This document shows, one piece after another, positions 1 through 10,946 of a stretch of DNA of 64,000 nt. The position numbers and the translations under genes are program-made. The notes beneath the pieces were generated by a model. The model was given only the letters and a program-made list of their open reading frames with translations, was not told where the DNA came from and did not search any database. How positions within the stretch are numbered: position 1 is the first letter of the stretch; the number at the start of each line of letters is the position of its first letter. The DNA is from Favolaschia claudopus (taxonomy: Eukaryota; Basidiomycota; Agaricomycetes; Agaricales; Mycenaceae), in NCBI GenBank assembly GCA_037176885.1, contig JAWWNJ010000009.1, positions 248,001 through 312,000 on the forward strand. Reading direction: 5' to 3'.

Positions 1-1777
1 ATTATCATCATCATTTCCTTCGTTCTCTTCGTGTTCGTCGTCACTTTCGTTACGGTCTTCGTCGTGATCATTAGTGGGAGACGGAAGGGCAACATCTTCC
101 TCCTTTGGCAATTGTAAGATGTTGTGTGTTTGAAGATACGACTGCAGCGGGTTACTGACCTCCTCCTTTACCCGGCCTCCTCCAAACGGCCAGAGAGCAA
201 TGCGCTCTAAACTCTTGCGCCAACCAAGGCGGGGCTGTGATTTCTGTTCTTGTTCTTCCTCGCCCTGCGAAGAAGTAAGACTCAGGTCGGAAAAATCGTG
301 AACAGCAGCGGTTACGTCTTCTTCATTCGCATCCTACAAAATCCATGCGATCAACAAAAGGAATGAAACAAGGGAAATTGACGCCGACCTCTTCGTCAGA
401 AACATCGCTTCCACTCGAAACGCTGACAATCTCGAGCCCAAGTCTCTGCACCTCGGCTTCTTCCTCCTCAGTGTCAGTATCGCTCTCACTGTCCTCTTGT
501 CGTGTAGTCGATGAAAAGCGCTTCGCACTTTCACTGTCCTTCTCACTGTCTTGATAATGACCAAACGGACTTTGAGTGACGGGAGTCAATGTCATGCCGT
601 TCCTCTTCTTGGGAGACAGAGGTTGCGGCTGAGATTGCGATTGCCATCCTCGAAGAACGGAATGATCGCCCGCGCTTGGGGTCGACGAGGTGGAATTCGA
701 GTTGGATGAGTTGGAAGAAGTTGGGGTGCTAGAACCCGAATTCGAGTTGGCGTTCCACACTGCACGCTGGGCGCTGCGCAGTAGGACCAGCTTGTGGAGA
801 CTTTGACGCCGGGGTGTCTTCGGAGCGGACGGTGCTGCGGGAGGTGTCGTACCGGGAGAGACACGGATCCCAGGGACACCTGCGCTAACGCTCCCGCTGC
901 GGGCCCTGCCATTGGGACTCGGGCTGCCAGGCGGCGTGTACGCGTTTGCGCGCTCCTCAGCGGTGAGTTCAACGTCTTCGAGGATGACGAGGTCTTTGGC
1001 TTCTTCGACGACGCGGGGGTGCGAGCCTTGTACAAGGGTGATGGTATCGTCTTCTTCGGCGTCCAGTTGCGCCGTAGTAGGCTGGTTGCGCGGGCTTGGC
1101 GAAGGGGTTCCTGGGGCCGACGTCTTCCGAGGCGACGAGAGACGTAGAGGTGACTGTAGGACGCGGAGGTTCTCTCGTGGATCATGCGATGGACGCGGAG
1201 AGAAGACCTGCGCAGAGGCAATCATAGAGAGGCGGAGAGCGCGGTTACCGGGGCCTGCGGAAGAAGCATTAAGAAAGCAAAGTTTTAGTGAGTGGCACTC
1301 AAGCTCACGAGCTGGAGAGGCAGCGAGCGCTGCCCGCATTTCCTTTGGCGGATAGGTAAACCGAAATCGTTTACCATTGATCTCGAGTTCACTGGCGTTT
1401 GCGAGGGGAATAGTTTTCGTCCCGCTGCTTTCGTTGGGAAATACCATGCATCCGTCCACAACGACGCCGCCACTCCCGAGGACCTCTACAAAGGCTTTTC
1501 TGTCTTCATTGAAAACAATGCGGGCATGTAGAGGGGCGACTGTCGGGTAGTATAGGCGCACACCGCATGTTGGGTCGCGACCGAAAGAGACCGAGGTGGT
1601 GTCGACGCCGAAGGACGCAATGACGAGGTCGGCGGCGTTTGAGTTGGGTATAGCGCGCAGTAGTTCAATGGTGCCAAAGCGGCCAGGCGTGTCCATCGTG
1701 GATAGCGGAGTGGAGGAGAAGTTGAACAAGACGCGTCGGGCCACGTGATATGCTTTGTCCTTGTCGACGCGTCGCAT
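1..1777 (-). CDS. FHA-domain protein (C-terminus beyond left edge)
   Basis: Putative phosphothreonine-binding protein. An FHA domain lies at about residues 45-125 counted from the ATG at 1777: a SFGRD turn, a TVAPLHARI strand (the usual S-x-x-H motif) and a VVVDG loop near the end. The rest is low-complexity, rich in Ser, Pro, Asn and acidic residues, with many SP/TP sites, so it is probably disordered and phosphorylated. An intron at about 334-388 (3' splice site TTTGTAG at 334) joins phase 0 to an acidic exon that stays open to position 1, so the gene continues outside the window. A second ATG at 1696, just before the sequence MDTPGRFG, is an equally good start because the domain begins soon after. 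The partner and pathway cannot be told from the sequence. It is divergent from YME2 with a gap of about 60-140 bp, so the two may share a promoter. Confidence 0.8.
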
Positions 1778-1839
1778 GAAGTTGCCTCGGCCGAGCTGGT
1801 CAACCGGAGTTGCTCGGCCGACATCCCAACCCTTGCCTT

Positions 1840-4800
1840 ATGCTACAACGTTTGAAGCGACCTCTAATCCTAAGGCGCATTTCTGTATCCCAACTACGAA
1901 GGTATTCTGAGGAGACACACAAAGTCAAAAGATATCTCTTCGTCGATGCATTTCCCGGAAGCTGGGAGTCCGTCGAATCGTCGCTTGTTCATTCTCCTGC
2001 GCTAATTCCAGTTCTATTCCTTCACTCCATGGCTCAGTATCCGCAATCATGTTGCTCGTTTCCGAGAAAAGCCTATTCTTGAGGCTCTGAAACTGCGTCT
2101 TTCCAACATCAAAACACACTCCTTTGCAGTTACCGAGTTGAAGCCGCATCATAAGGATGGAGGTATTCTGGTCGGCTTTGAGTTCACTCCACCACCTGCC
2201 GGCGAAGACGCCGCGCTGCGTGCGATTGACGAGGAGCTAAAACTTGACGCCAAGGAACATGGAGGTTTGCCCTCCTTTCTAGAGGAAACTGGTTGTCGCT
2301 TTTGGTTTGTAAAAGGCAAGCCCTGGCTGGAGGTGAACCATGATTCTAAATTCCATCTCCGATATGTGCTGAGATGTCCAGGATCTAAGTCGGTACCCGT
2401 CGCCGTTTCTTCGCGTGACGTTTCATGGGCCAGATATTGGAGAAGAGCGACTGTATGAGCTTTTTCGCGTGAGTTCTCTGTTAGAAGCCAAACATGACAT
2501 TGAATTCACATATTCTTCAGCCGTATGGCGCTCTGCGAGACATACAGGAACCGCTGTCAACAGTTGTCGGTACTCGTCGCTCCGCCAATGTAGTATTCTT
2601 CAGCGCACGCTCGGCTGCAATAGCACACAACACCCTCCACGGTCTTGAGGAATGGGCACCCGGAGCGGCTTCCCCAACGAAGCTCCATGTAACATACGTT
2701 CATCCTTTGGACGGCCACAAAGTAGTTTTTCCCCCTGGTTTGTTTCCCGCATCTCACCGTAGTTTAGATACGCGACTGGATCACAAGACATCCCAGAATT
2801 GTGTTTCCCATTGTCATTTTCATCTTGGGCAGTGTGTCATACACTGTCGGTTCTCTTCCTTGGTTGGTATCTTTATCTCACTTCCATGCCCAGATCTTCG
2901 ACTCGATAAGATGTTTTATGGTCCAAGTTAAAATACAAGATTGGCTCGATTACCGACGTACGTCTCCAATATTTGTGTTCTATCAATCTCAATGCATCCA
3001 GAATTCAGATTTTATGAATGGCTCCGCGCGAAATCAGCAGAGCTCAATTTATTCGCGCCGCAGCCAACGTCAACAGAGGAGACATGGAAAGAGCGCAAAC
3101 AAGCTGATACCGCTGTGCGCGCATACATCAGCGACTGGCCCTCCACGATAGCGTTCCTACATGGCCCACGCGGAAGTGGGAAGAAAAGTCTCGTCGACAA
3201 TATCTTGAAGACGACGAATCGAAAGTCCCTCGTCATCGACTGTCGTGCCCTCCAGAACGCTACCACCGACACACAATTCCTCACAGTGCTCGCGAAACAA
3301 ACCAACTACATCCCGTTCTTCCCCTTCATCAACTCACTCCACCATCTCATCGACCTCGCGAGTGTTGGTTTCATTGGACAGAAAGGTACATTCGCTTCGT
3401 CGTTCTTTCATCACAATAAACTAATTGATCACCCGTACAGCAAACCTCGGCAGCACACTCCCTGAACAAGTCCATGAGATGCTAACAGTCGTCCGCCGTG
3501 CCCTCAAAAAGGTCAAAACCTCACACCAGCGACGCGTCCTGCGTCAAGCCCGAGCCGAAGAAAGCCATTGGATACATGCTGCACGGGCAGAGAAACTCCG
3601 ACGCGGGACGTGGCGCGATGCGCGACTCGATTTCATAGCTGGGAATGGGATCATGTCGGAGCTCGGTGTGGGCGACGAATGCATGGATGAAGAGCATTTT
3701 GTGACTCTTCCTGAACCGGCGGGAGAGTTGCATCACTCAAGAGAAGAACTGGAAGTCAGGAAACGACAGAGGGGTAGGGCGGAAATCAAGGCCGTTGAGT
3801 CGTTGCCGATTGTTGTGTTGAGGAACTTCGACACTCGGGGTTCGAATCGCGACGAGGTTTTCGATAAGCTGACAGAGTGGGCGGCGAGTTTGGTGGAGAG
3901 TCAGGTTCGTTTCATTGCCACGATATTCGTCCTATCTTGCTCATACGAGTATTATAATAGATCGCCCACGTCATAGTCATCTCCGATAACCGGGAAAACA
4001 TCAAGCGAATAGCAAAAGGTCTTTTTCCTTCGCTTGTCAGGCTCGATACATTGGCTCATATTCGTCCAGCCCTGCCATCAAGACCGCTGAACTCAATTAC
4101 ACTGTACGATGCGGACGCTACCAGTGCCCTCGCATTCGTGAAGCGCAAGCTAGAGGACGCCGACATAAATCTGGAGTACACGCAACAGCAAGTCGCCTCT
4201 GTCGGACGTCTCGGCGGTCGCGCCTCCGACCTTGAAAGCGTGGGTATCTCCCCTCTTCTAGCTCCAGCAAGATAACTCATCTCATCCCAATCTAGCTCAT
4301 CTACAAGGTCCGCAGCGGTGCGGCAGTGGAGGACGCCGTTGAGGAGATCATTATTCGGGAAGTCAACGAGGTGTCGAAGAAAGCATTCGGGGACGATGCG
4401 GAGAATGCCAGGAACTTGCCTTGGAGTCGGGAACAGGCGTGGGCGTTGTTCAAGTTGTTGGCCGGTAGATCCGAGGTTCGTGCCCATTTTTATTGCTGCT
4501 TCGATCATATGTTGAGGGACATTGTTAAAGGTGTTGTACCATGATGTGCTCCTCGAGTTCCCTTTCAAAGGCGACGAGGCTCCGCTTCGGAGTATGGAGC
4601 ACGCGGAGTTGATTTCTATTGGGACGCATAATGGTATGTACATTGTGCTTGACTTTGGCCTGTGGAGGTGACGCCAACGGTTTGCAGGACGACCGTCGAC
4701 AATCCGTCCAGGAAAGCCTGTCTTCAAAGCCGTCTTCCGACGCCTAGCGAATGGTATGTGCCTAAGTTCACGTCAAAGTCTATTCCGCTGACCTTCATTC

Positions 4801-5084
4801 TCCCGCCAGATCCGATATTCCAAGCCACTCAAGACATCGCTTTCAACGAAAAGGTTATCGCCAACGCAGAAAGCACCGTCAAGGCCTGCGAACAGGAACT
4901 TTTGTCGTTGAAGGAAATACAGAGGGATTTCCAGCATTGGTGGGGAAGGGACCCTGCGTCGTCCATGCGCTCGAGGTATTTGTTGTCGAAGATGCATGCG
5001 GCTGCGATGAAGATCGAGAACCTTGAGCGGAGGAATATTGAATTGAGGAGGGTGCTTTCGAAGGGAGGGTCAGATGTTTTATGA
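1840..5084 (+). CDS. YME2: Mitochondrial escape protein 2 (Yme2/RNA12 family), multi-exon
   Basis: Inner mitochondrial membrane protein with a matrix RRM-like domain and an intermembrane-space RNA12 ATPase-like domain; in yeast it influences mtDNA escape and nucleoid shape. The start at 1840 gives an arginine/leucine-rich presequence without acidic residues (MLQRLKRPLILRR). Exon 2, from about 2005, encodes the family segment SFTPWLSIRNHVARF, then KPHHKDGGILVGFEFT. Splicing out about 2330-2378 gives DLSRYPSPFLRVTFHGPDIG, and after an intron ending at 2521 comes the RRM-like part (PYGALRDI, VVFFSARSA). The RNA12 domain starts with HPEFRFYEWLRAKS at about 2995, and its P-loop is GPRGSGK at about 3164. 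The C-terminus ends with a helical, coiled-coil-like segment at 4810-5084. At least seven introns are implied. No break was seen. The family assignment is firm; exact exon ends are estimates. Confidence 0.88.
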
Positions 5085-5509
5085 TGTGGATACAGTTATA
5101 TTCCGACTCTCTGGGGTTTGTGCTACGATTTTATTCTCCCAACTTGATCTACTAATGTGGTCTTCTGACCTGCAATTTTGGTGGTGCCCCAGTCAGCTCA
5201 AAAGTTATCCAGTCATAACTCGATATCGATGTCCACCAGCCATGAGTCGGCTGTCTTAGAGGAAGCTGTGCGCGGTGCATTGAATAAGGACAAAGTCTGA
5301 AAATAGCACCGCAGACCTGCTTACTCCGTGTAAGTTCAGAGCATTCGCTCAGGACTCCGCGCCTCCGGCGCTTCACCCTTCGCTCACATTATGAGTACAT
5401 TTCTCATGTGTCTCGAGGATAGTGAGTCGGGAGAATTCGGGCGGAGCGGATCGTGAGAAAAAACCAGGAATTGAACTTGTCCTTGTTTCGAACACTCTAC
5501 TCCTCGCAA
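5085..5509. other. Intergenic, no gene seen
   Basis: The 3' flank of YME2 and the 5' flank of the first Gfd2-like gene. No coding signal, RNA gene or repeat was recognised. The only reading frames here are short and have no codon structure that continues across plausible splice sites. Confidence 0.5.
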
Positions 5510-7138
5510 ATGTCTACATCACTCACCGAGATCGAGTACTATCGTTTCAATGTCATCTGTTATCATGTTGAGTCTCAGCTCGTTTCCTCCCTGTTCCACT
5601 GCGATCATTTTGCTAAAGCCAGACCAGTGGTAAAACCTTCCTTGCCTGATGCGACGGAATTCTTGAAATATTCAGGCCCAATGCTCTTGGGAAGGCTGCG
5701 AAAAAACCTCTCTGTGCCGTCTTAGGTACCACATTATTCCCCTACAGATTCGTCATGAAGTTGTTCAAATTGAAGCAGCGCACAAGGCACTCATCCATCC
5801 CAACTCCCCCCTCAACACAGATGGCGCCGCTGGACTGTCCTTGTTCTTAGGTATGCGTTCTGACGGATGAAGTAGGATACGCCAGTAACCACTGGCCATG
5901 CCATAGGGGTATGCTCTGATGGTCAGCAACACCTCTTGTTTTCGTCAACTCAAGTCGACTACGGTGGGACTTAGCTGCGTCCAAGGCATGAACGGAAGTT
6001 CTTATTTCCTTTTCTTACAGTCCGCTATTGGCTCCACGCGATGCAACTAACAACTACCATCATTCCCCTTCCGAATCGTGAATGTCGAATGCATCCTACG
6101 GAATTCTCCACCATCCAGGCAGTGAGATATCCCGATGTCAGATCCCTTCGTCGTTTTTTGAAGGTTTGTCTTTGAACGTCGGTGCAAATGCCCTCGACGA
6201 ACTCGCTTCCCTAAAGAAAATCGCAAAAGTCAACAAGGCCGCCCAAGTAGACGGCGTAAGGTTTTCGATCTTTCGCGGAGCGTTCGACCGGGTGCAACAG
6301 TTATGGGCTACCAGAGTCGGCACATGGTTTGCGCTGGACTTTGAGGAATGGGAGCAGGACCAAACGATCACCACCGAATTTGGATACAGCTCAGTTTACT
6401 GGGAGAACGAAACAGAATCGACGGCCTGTGGGCATTTAACGGTGAGGGAGTATGACATTTACAGGAACGGGAAATATGTTGCAGATAACAGACAGGTATT
6501 ACTCGAACCACGCTTTCCATCATTCTCTGATCTAACATGACTGTGTAGCACTATCAGTTTGGAGAGACAGCACAACTATCCAAGGAAGAATTCCAGGCCA
6601 CAATCAGTAGTATGATCACGGCCCTGCGCTCCCGAGGACCGGTGTTCCTCATCTTCCACAACCCTTACCAAGATATCAAGTCAATTTCTCGTTGTTAACT
6701 TGAATGGCTCGTTCTCACAATTCATAGGACTCTGAAGCGACTCTTGGTACCCATTGACGACGCCACTTCTATACTTCCAGCGGAAGTTCCAAATGAGGGG
6801 GTCTTCATTGTTGATACAGCTTCCTTGTTCGCAACATTGGTAAGGGAGGAAAAGAAAAACCACAGCCTGAGGGACACTTGTGAGAAGCTCAAAATCCCTA
6901 CCAAATTTCTTCACAACGCGGGGAACGACGCCTATGTTCGTATAAAGCCTTCTTTCATATTGACAACCTTTCACGTTGATTTCTCCAGTATACTTTGGCT
7001 GCTTTGCGAGCTATCGCGTTGGCAGACTCGGAGGCGCCCCACATGCAGGAGAATCGGAATGGGCCTGTCAGTGAAACAAACGGATGTCGGCTCGACTCCG
7101 ACACACGAATTCATGAAGGAAACTTGTTGAGTGGCTGA
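5510..7138 (+). CDS. Gfd2/YDR514C-like RNase H-fold protein, copy 1
   Basis: Putative DEDD-type 3'-5' exonuclease-like protein of the family that includes yeast Gfd2 and YDR514C. Visible blocks in order: WFALDFEEWEQ (first acidic motif, about 6331), TEFGYSSVYW, a TACGHLTV strand, FLIFHNPYQDIK (about 6648), VFIVDTASLFATL, HSLRDTCEKLKIP, and FLHNAGNDAYYTLAALRAIA across an intron ending at 6989. H-NAGNDA-Y followed by a helix is the typical last motif of this fold. The stop is at 7136-7138. The N-terminal exons (5510-6170) are uncertain: ATG 5510 opens a 70-residue frame, then splicing is needed to reach HPNSPLNTDGAAGLSLFLG (about 5800) and TEFSTIQAVRYPDVRSL (about 6098). A diverged second copy sits inverted at 35101-36612, and conservation between the two supports these exons. 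Substrate unknown; nuclease activity is inferred from family resemblance only. Confidence 0.72.
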
Positions 7139-7479
7139 CATGGTAGGTAGTATGTACATAGTCAAAGTTTGTTGTAAATGTTCTATCTCGGTCAAATCCT
7201 CTGTATCATAGTAGTTGTAAGGAAATTCGAATACTCAGACTCGGAGTTTGAAAGATCAGGCTCTCAAAGTTCTTGATGCACTTCCGTATTCTTGTTAGAC
7301 GGTTTTCGAATGCTATTCTCAGAACCATAGAATTTTCTGTTCAATTTCTTGTCAATTTCCGACTGTAAGAGCTCACGGAAACCGTCACGCGCGAAAGTGA
7401 CCGTGATGTGACCCGACGCGTCTTGACCGCGTACTATACCACCGTCACCACCGTCAAAGCTTCTGTGAAAGAGTCAACG
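7139..7479. other. Intergenic, 5' flank of F-box A
   Basis: Between the Gfd2-like gene and the next gene on the same strand. No RNA gene or repeat seen. A frame continuous with F-box A extends back to ATG 7408, so a longer N-terminus of 24 residues is possible. Confidence 0.45.
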
Positions 7480-9000
7480 ATGTCCGTATCAGTTTCGGTC
7501 GAAGAAACCTGTTCGTCGCTCACACATTCTGACAGTTCTTCGGACAGCATGGAATTCAATTCTTCGACCATCCCATCCTACGGTGATATCTCCGAGTCCG
7601 CCTCAGTGGCCTCACGCACTTTCGAAGAACAGGTTAAATGCTTGATCGCAGCCTCAGAGGAGAAGATTGGCCGCCTCGAGGTACAAGTGCGGGACCTTCT
7701 ATGTATACGAGATCGTGAGCGTGGGCTTGTCGCCACCCTCAAGCTTATAATCGCCCCCATTCGTAAGCTCCCCGCAGAGCTGTTGACGGAGATTTTTCTA
7801 TATACGGGGGTTACAAAGCGGGATGTTATCCGGATCTCTCATGTCTGTGCGTATTGGAGGCAACTCTCGCATAATACACCGGCTCTATGGAGGAGAGCAT
7901 TGCCAGCGAAGGTCGCCAAAAGTGACTCCCCCGAACACGTCGCGGCTGCGAAAGCGTGGTTGGACCGTTCGGCGCCGTTGACAATTCCGATGACCTTCGC
8001 CTCAACAATCTCGCCAGCTGTCTTGGACCTGCTTCTTTCTACAGCTCCTCGATGGGAAACACTCGACGTCAACGATCGACCCCATGTCCTTACTGCGCTG
8101 GCCAAACTGCCATCCGACGCTCTCAAGCAGCTACGAGCGGTCCAAATTTACGGGAAGAGAGATGGGCATCTAGGAATCACATCCGCGTTTCTGTGTGCTC
8201 CGCTCTTACGAGGAGTAACCCTCTCCATTGCACCTTTCACGGAAGACTTTCCAATGCCATGGGCACAGCTCACCCAGCTTATCCTCACGGATCCCAGGCT
8301 CCATATCTGCCTCAGCATCCTCGTTCAGTGCACGAGCCTAGTGTATGCGAATATCGATACAGACATGGATGGGGACTCGTTTTCCATTCCGGAGCTGGTC
8401 ACACTTCCGGAACTCCAGACGTTCTTTCTATCCATTCCCGGAGGCAACATTGCACCATGCTTTCAGAGTCTTACACTGCCAAAATTAACAAAGCTCGAGC
8501 TCCGCCATTACTCCACCGACACTCTGCAATGGCCCCTGGCAGCGTCCAGTGTATTCCCGCAATTTTTGCGGCGATCACAGAACCTACGATATTTTTCGTT
8601 GTATCATTGCAATTTGAATCCTCGAGAATTGTACGATATCCTGCTTCACTCGCCATCTTTGACGGAACTGGTGTTGGAGAACTGCCGAGATTGCATCGAC
8701 GACTTCCTCCTCAGCGCCTTGCAATATTCGCTCAACGAAACAGTGCATCTGGCACCAAGGTTACAGCGGTTAAAAATCCATTTTGTGGATGACTGCTTTG
8801 ACGAGGATGTCTTGGAATCCATGATCTGTTCGCGATGGTGGACAGCGGACGATCTCTCGGCTCTCACTGCACCTCCACCTGTGGCGGCCTGGAAATATGT
8901 ATCTATTTGGCGTGCAGGTAACACCTTGCCCTTCACCCCTTCTTTCGAGATCAAGATGCAGCAATTGAAGGCGCAAGGCTTGGATGTGAACGTCGCATGA
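7480..9000 (+). CDS. F-box/leucine-rich protein A, apparently intact, intronless
   Basis: Likely substrate-recognition subunit of an SCF ubiquitin ligase. The order is typical of Agaricomycete F-box proteins: an N-terminal serine-rich stretch, a coiled coil (about residues 55-95, EEKIGRLEVQVRDLL), an F-box (about 95-150, KLPAELLTEIFLYTGV then RISHVCAYWRQL and TPALWRR), then irregular leucine-rich repeats to the end. A conserved family signature near the C-terminus, SRWWTADDLS, recurs in all F-box copies of this window. ATG 7480 is preferred over 7408 because it starts the serine-rich part. The target protein is unknown. Its 3' end is 179 bp from the convergent F-box B relic; the same tail-to-tail arrangement with a 168 bp gap occurs at 30425-33050 in mirror image. 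This is the only one of the four F-box loci here without a visible break. Confidence 0.85.
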   Translation: MSVSVSVEETCSSLTHSDSSSDSMEFNSSTIPSYGDISESASVASRTFEEQVKCLIAASEEKIGRLEVQVRDLLCIRDRERGLVATLKLIIAPIRKLPAELLTEIFLYTGVTKRDVIRISHVCAYWRQLSHNTPALWRRALPAKVAKSDSPEHVAAAKAWLDRSAPLTIPMTFASTISPAVLDLLLSTAPRWETLDVNDRPHVLTALAKLPSDALKQLRAVQIYGKRDGHLGITSAFLCAPLLRGVTLSIAPFTEDFPMPWAQLTQLILTDPRLHICLSILVQCTSLVYANIDTDMDGDSFSIPELVTLPELQTFFLSIPGGNIAPCFQSLTLPKLTKLELRHYSTDTLQWPLAASSVFPQFLRRSQNLRYFSLYHCNLNPRELYDILLHSPSLTELVLENCRDCIDDFLLSALQYSLNETVHLAPRLQRLKIHFVDDCFDEDVLESMICSRWWTADDLSALTAPPPVAAWKYVSIWRAGNTLPFTPSFEIKMQQLKAQGLDVNVA

Positions 9001-9178
9001 CTGAAACATGTCAAACACAGTCGGTCGCCGAAATGCCTGGCTCGTGTTGTAGTCCCGCTTCTGCTCATAATCCGATACACTTGGGCTAACAAACTGTAAT
9101 ATCGATATCTGCATAAAATTTAGAGTGAATCACATTCGGTCAAGTAAACAGTATAGCAATGCGACTGTCTATGTATAC

Positions 9179-9573
9179 CTAAGAATAATACTGACATTCG
9201 ATGGGAGCGCCAGTGCGTTGGAGAGCCTCTATTGCGGGCTTGTATCTCTGAGAACATCTGAGACCGATGTGAGTCCAACGAGCAATTGTAGGTTTGATTG
9301 TGCTTGATGCCAGTTGCTCGTCTGCCCACCACCGTGATAGAACCATGTTCGCCCAAAATTCCGTCTCAAATTGGACTGCGATTCTCGAGGAGAGGGCTCG
9401 AAGCATAAGATGATGGAGGCAGCCAAGGGCTGCGAGCCGTCCGTGTATGCAAGAGCCCGAATGATTGTTTCATCGAACGCTTCGCTGAGCCTATCTACCT
9501 TGAGATGCGTGAGATGGTCTGCACGCTGTAAGACAGCCATGCCAAAGAACGTGCAAGCAAAGGTTATGACCAC
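9179..9573 (-). pseudogene. F-box/leucine-rich protein B relic (C-terminal part only)
   Basis: About 130 codons matching the C-terminus of the F-box B gene at 30425-31770. From the right: LQRADHLTHLKVD, FDETIIRALAYTDGSQPL, then in another frame LHHLMLRALSSRI, then SRWWADEQLA, ARWTHIGL, CSQRYKPAIEALQ and IECQYYS with a stop at 9179. Counterparts in the right-arm gene are LQHAQNLTHLKLP, FDEDIIRALTYTHGVEPL, SRWWTDAQLA, CSERYKPAIDAMQ and IECRYFED. A one-base loss near 9408-9415 separates the two frames. No F-box and no start codon are present, and the segment runs into the upstream region of POF1, so it cannot make a complete protein. It may lie in the POF1 promoter or 5' UTR. Confidence 0.8.
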
Positions 9574-9691
9574 AGGCGCCGAGTTTAGACAAATTGAACA
9601 TCACCGAGATTTAGTTGAGCATGCAATGTTCGAAAAACAACGAAAAGGTTGGGAGCAAAGCCTGAACGGCAATTGCCGGACAGGCTTGGTC

Positions 9692-10609
9692 ATGAACTCC
9701 ATCTCTCGCGCCTCTGCCTCTGCGCTACTCCACTCTGTACAACGAGGCCTCTCACCCTTTGAACTAGTTTATACTCCTCATGAAAGATGGCCCCTCCCCA
9801 GACCTTCCCCTTCAATTTCCGAGTCTCTTGATTGTCAACAACGCCCTCTACATATCTCTGTACTCGATTCTTCCTTCAATCCACCAACAACGGCCCATCT
9901 AGCCTTGGCTCACGCACCTCGCCCTACTACCAGCACAGATACTAACACCGACTGCGACGCCCAAATCTATCTGCTCTCTGTCCGAAACGCTGACAAAACT
10001 CTGAAATCGACCGATGCAACTTACATCCAGCGCTTGGAAATGATGCTATTGCTGGCGCAAGACAGAGTAGCTCCCAATGAATCGCTTTCGGACGAGCATC
10101 AGGTAGCAATTGGGATAATCGACGAGCCGACGTTTGTCGGCAAGGCGAGCAAGCTGCGTGCTTGGGTCGAAATGAGGCTCGGAGAGCTCGGGGTGTCGCG
10201 ATGTCGACCAGAGTTCACCTTTCTCCTGGGACTCGACACTCTGGAGAGGGTCTTAGCCCCTCGCTACTATGGCTCGTCGGCAACAGACCCCGACGCACGA
10301 TCCAAAATGTTTACATCCCTCCACACTTTTTTCTCCCCGGATCACGATAATTCTCGCATCGTATGTGCGCGCCGATCTTCAGCTTCCTCCCCTGAAGCCG
10401 ACACACTCAAAATCGCGGAACCCTTCCTATCCGAGGGACGCATTACCATGATAGATATTGGTCAGGCGGAGCAGACGTATAGCTCCACAGCCGTGCGCGA
10501 CGCTCTTGGGCGACCTAACGACGATGACTGGAAGTCCCTCGTATCTCCCCGCGTCGCTGAGTACATCAGCGCGGCAAAGTTGTATACGAGTTCCGCCGAG
10601 GTCCAGTAA
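9692..10609 (+). CDS. POF1: Nicotinamide-nucleotide adenylyltransferase-like protein (POF1 family)
   Basis: A nucleotidyltransferase of the fungal Pof1/NMNAT-like family, expected to join NMN and ATP into NAD or act on a related nucleotide. The first catalytic motif is SFNPPTTAHLAL (about residues 62-73), the (S/G)-x-F-x-PP-T-x-x-H signature. The second is SSTAVRDAL near the C-terminus, the ISSTxxR signature. In between is an aspartate-rich middle (FTFLLGLDTLERVLAPRYY). The protein has 305 residues from ATG 9692, slightly longer than the yeast protein. The upstream open frame back to 9371 is antisense to the F-box relic and is not believed. No introns. It sits in the left arm between the F-box relic and FunK1; the mirror position in the right arm has no copy. 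Sure of the family, less sure of the exact substrate. Confidence 0.85.
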   Translation: MNSISRASASALLHSVQRGLSPFELVYTPHERWPLPRPSPSISESLDCQQRPLHISVLDSSFNPPTTAHLALAHAPRPTTSTDTNTDCDAQIYLLSVRNADKTLKSTDATYIQRLEMMLLLAQDRVAPNESLSDEHQVAIGIIDEPTFVGKASKLRAWVEMRLGELGVSRCRPEFTFLLGLDTLERVLAPRYYGSSATDPDARSKMFTSLHTFFSPDHDNSRIVCARRSSASSPEADTLKIAEPFLSEGRITMIDIGQAEQTYSSTAVRDALGRPNDDDWKSLVSPRVAEYISAAKLYTSSAEVQ

Positions 10610-10946
10610 ATGGCTGCTGCTCCCTCGCGGCTGGCCGTCGGGTACTCCATGCAGATGGGCTCGCGCAGAATGACTCCGGGACTGTGGCCTGAGCCAAGGT
10701 GTTTTGCAACCAGAGGCGGAGGGCGCCGAAGGTCAGATTGCGGATAGTAGTGACAGGCCACAATTCTCAAGTGAATTGTGGGTCGGTGCTCATACCCAAC
10801 AACGTAACTCGAAGAAAAGACGGTGTTAATTGCCGACAAACCCAGATTTGTTTGTTACACGCATTCAAGAGTACAGAGATTGCTACAAGTTACATCTTAA
10901 AATACCAATAAAACGACTCGTAAAATATACACAACCCAAGTCCCAC
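10610..10946. other. Intergenic between convergent genes
   Basis: Shared 3' flank of POF1 and FunK1 copy 1. No gene, repeat or structured RNA recognised. Confidence 0.45.

Noticed and set aside
7956..8792. Second long plus frame inside F-box A
   Set aside because: Overlaps the clear leucine-rich reading in another frame; no family signature.
9371..9691. N-terminal extension of the POF1 frame
   Set aside because: It is antisense to the F-box B relic and has no resemblance to the family; ATG 9692 gives a normal length.
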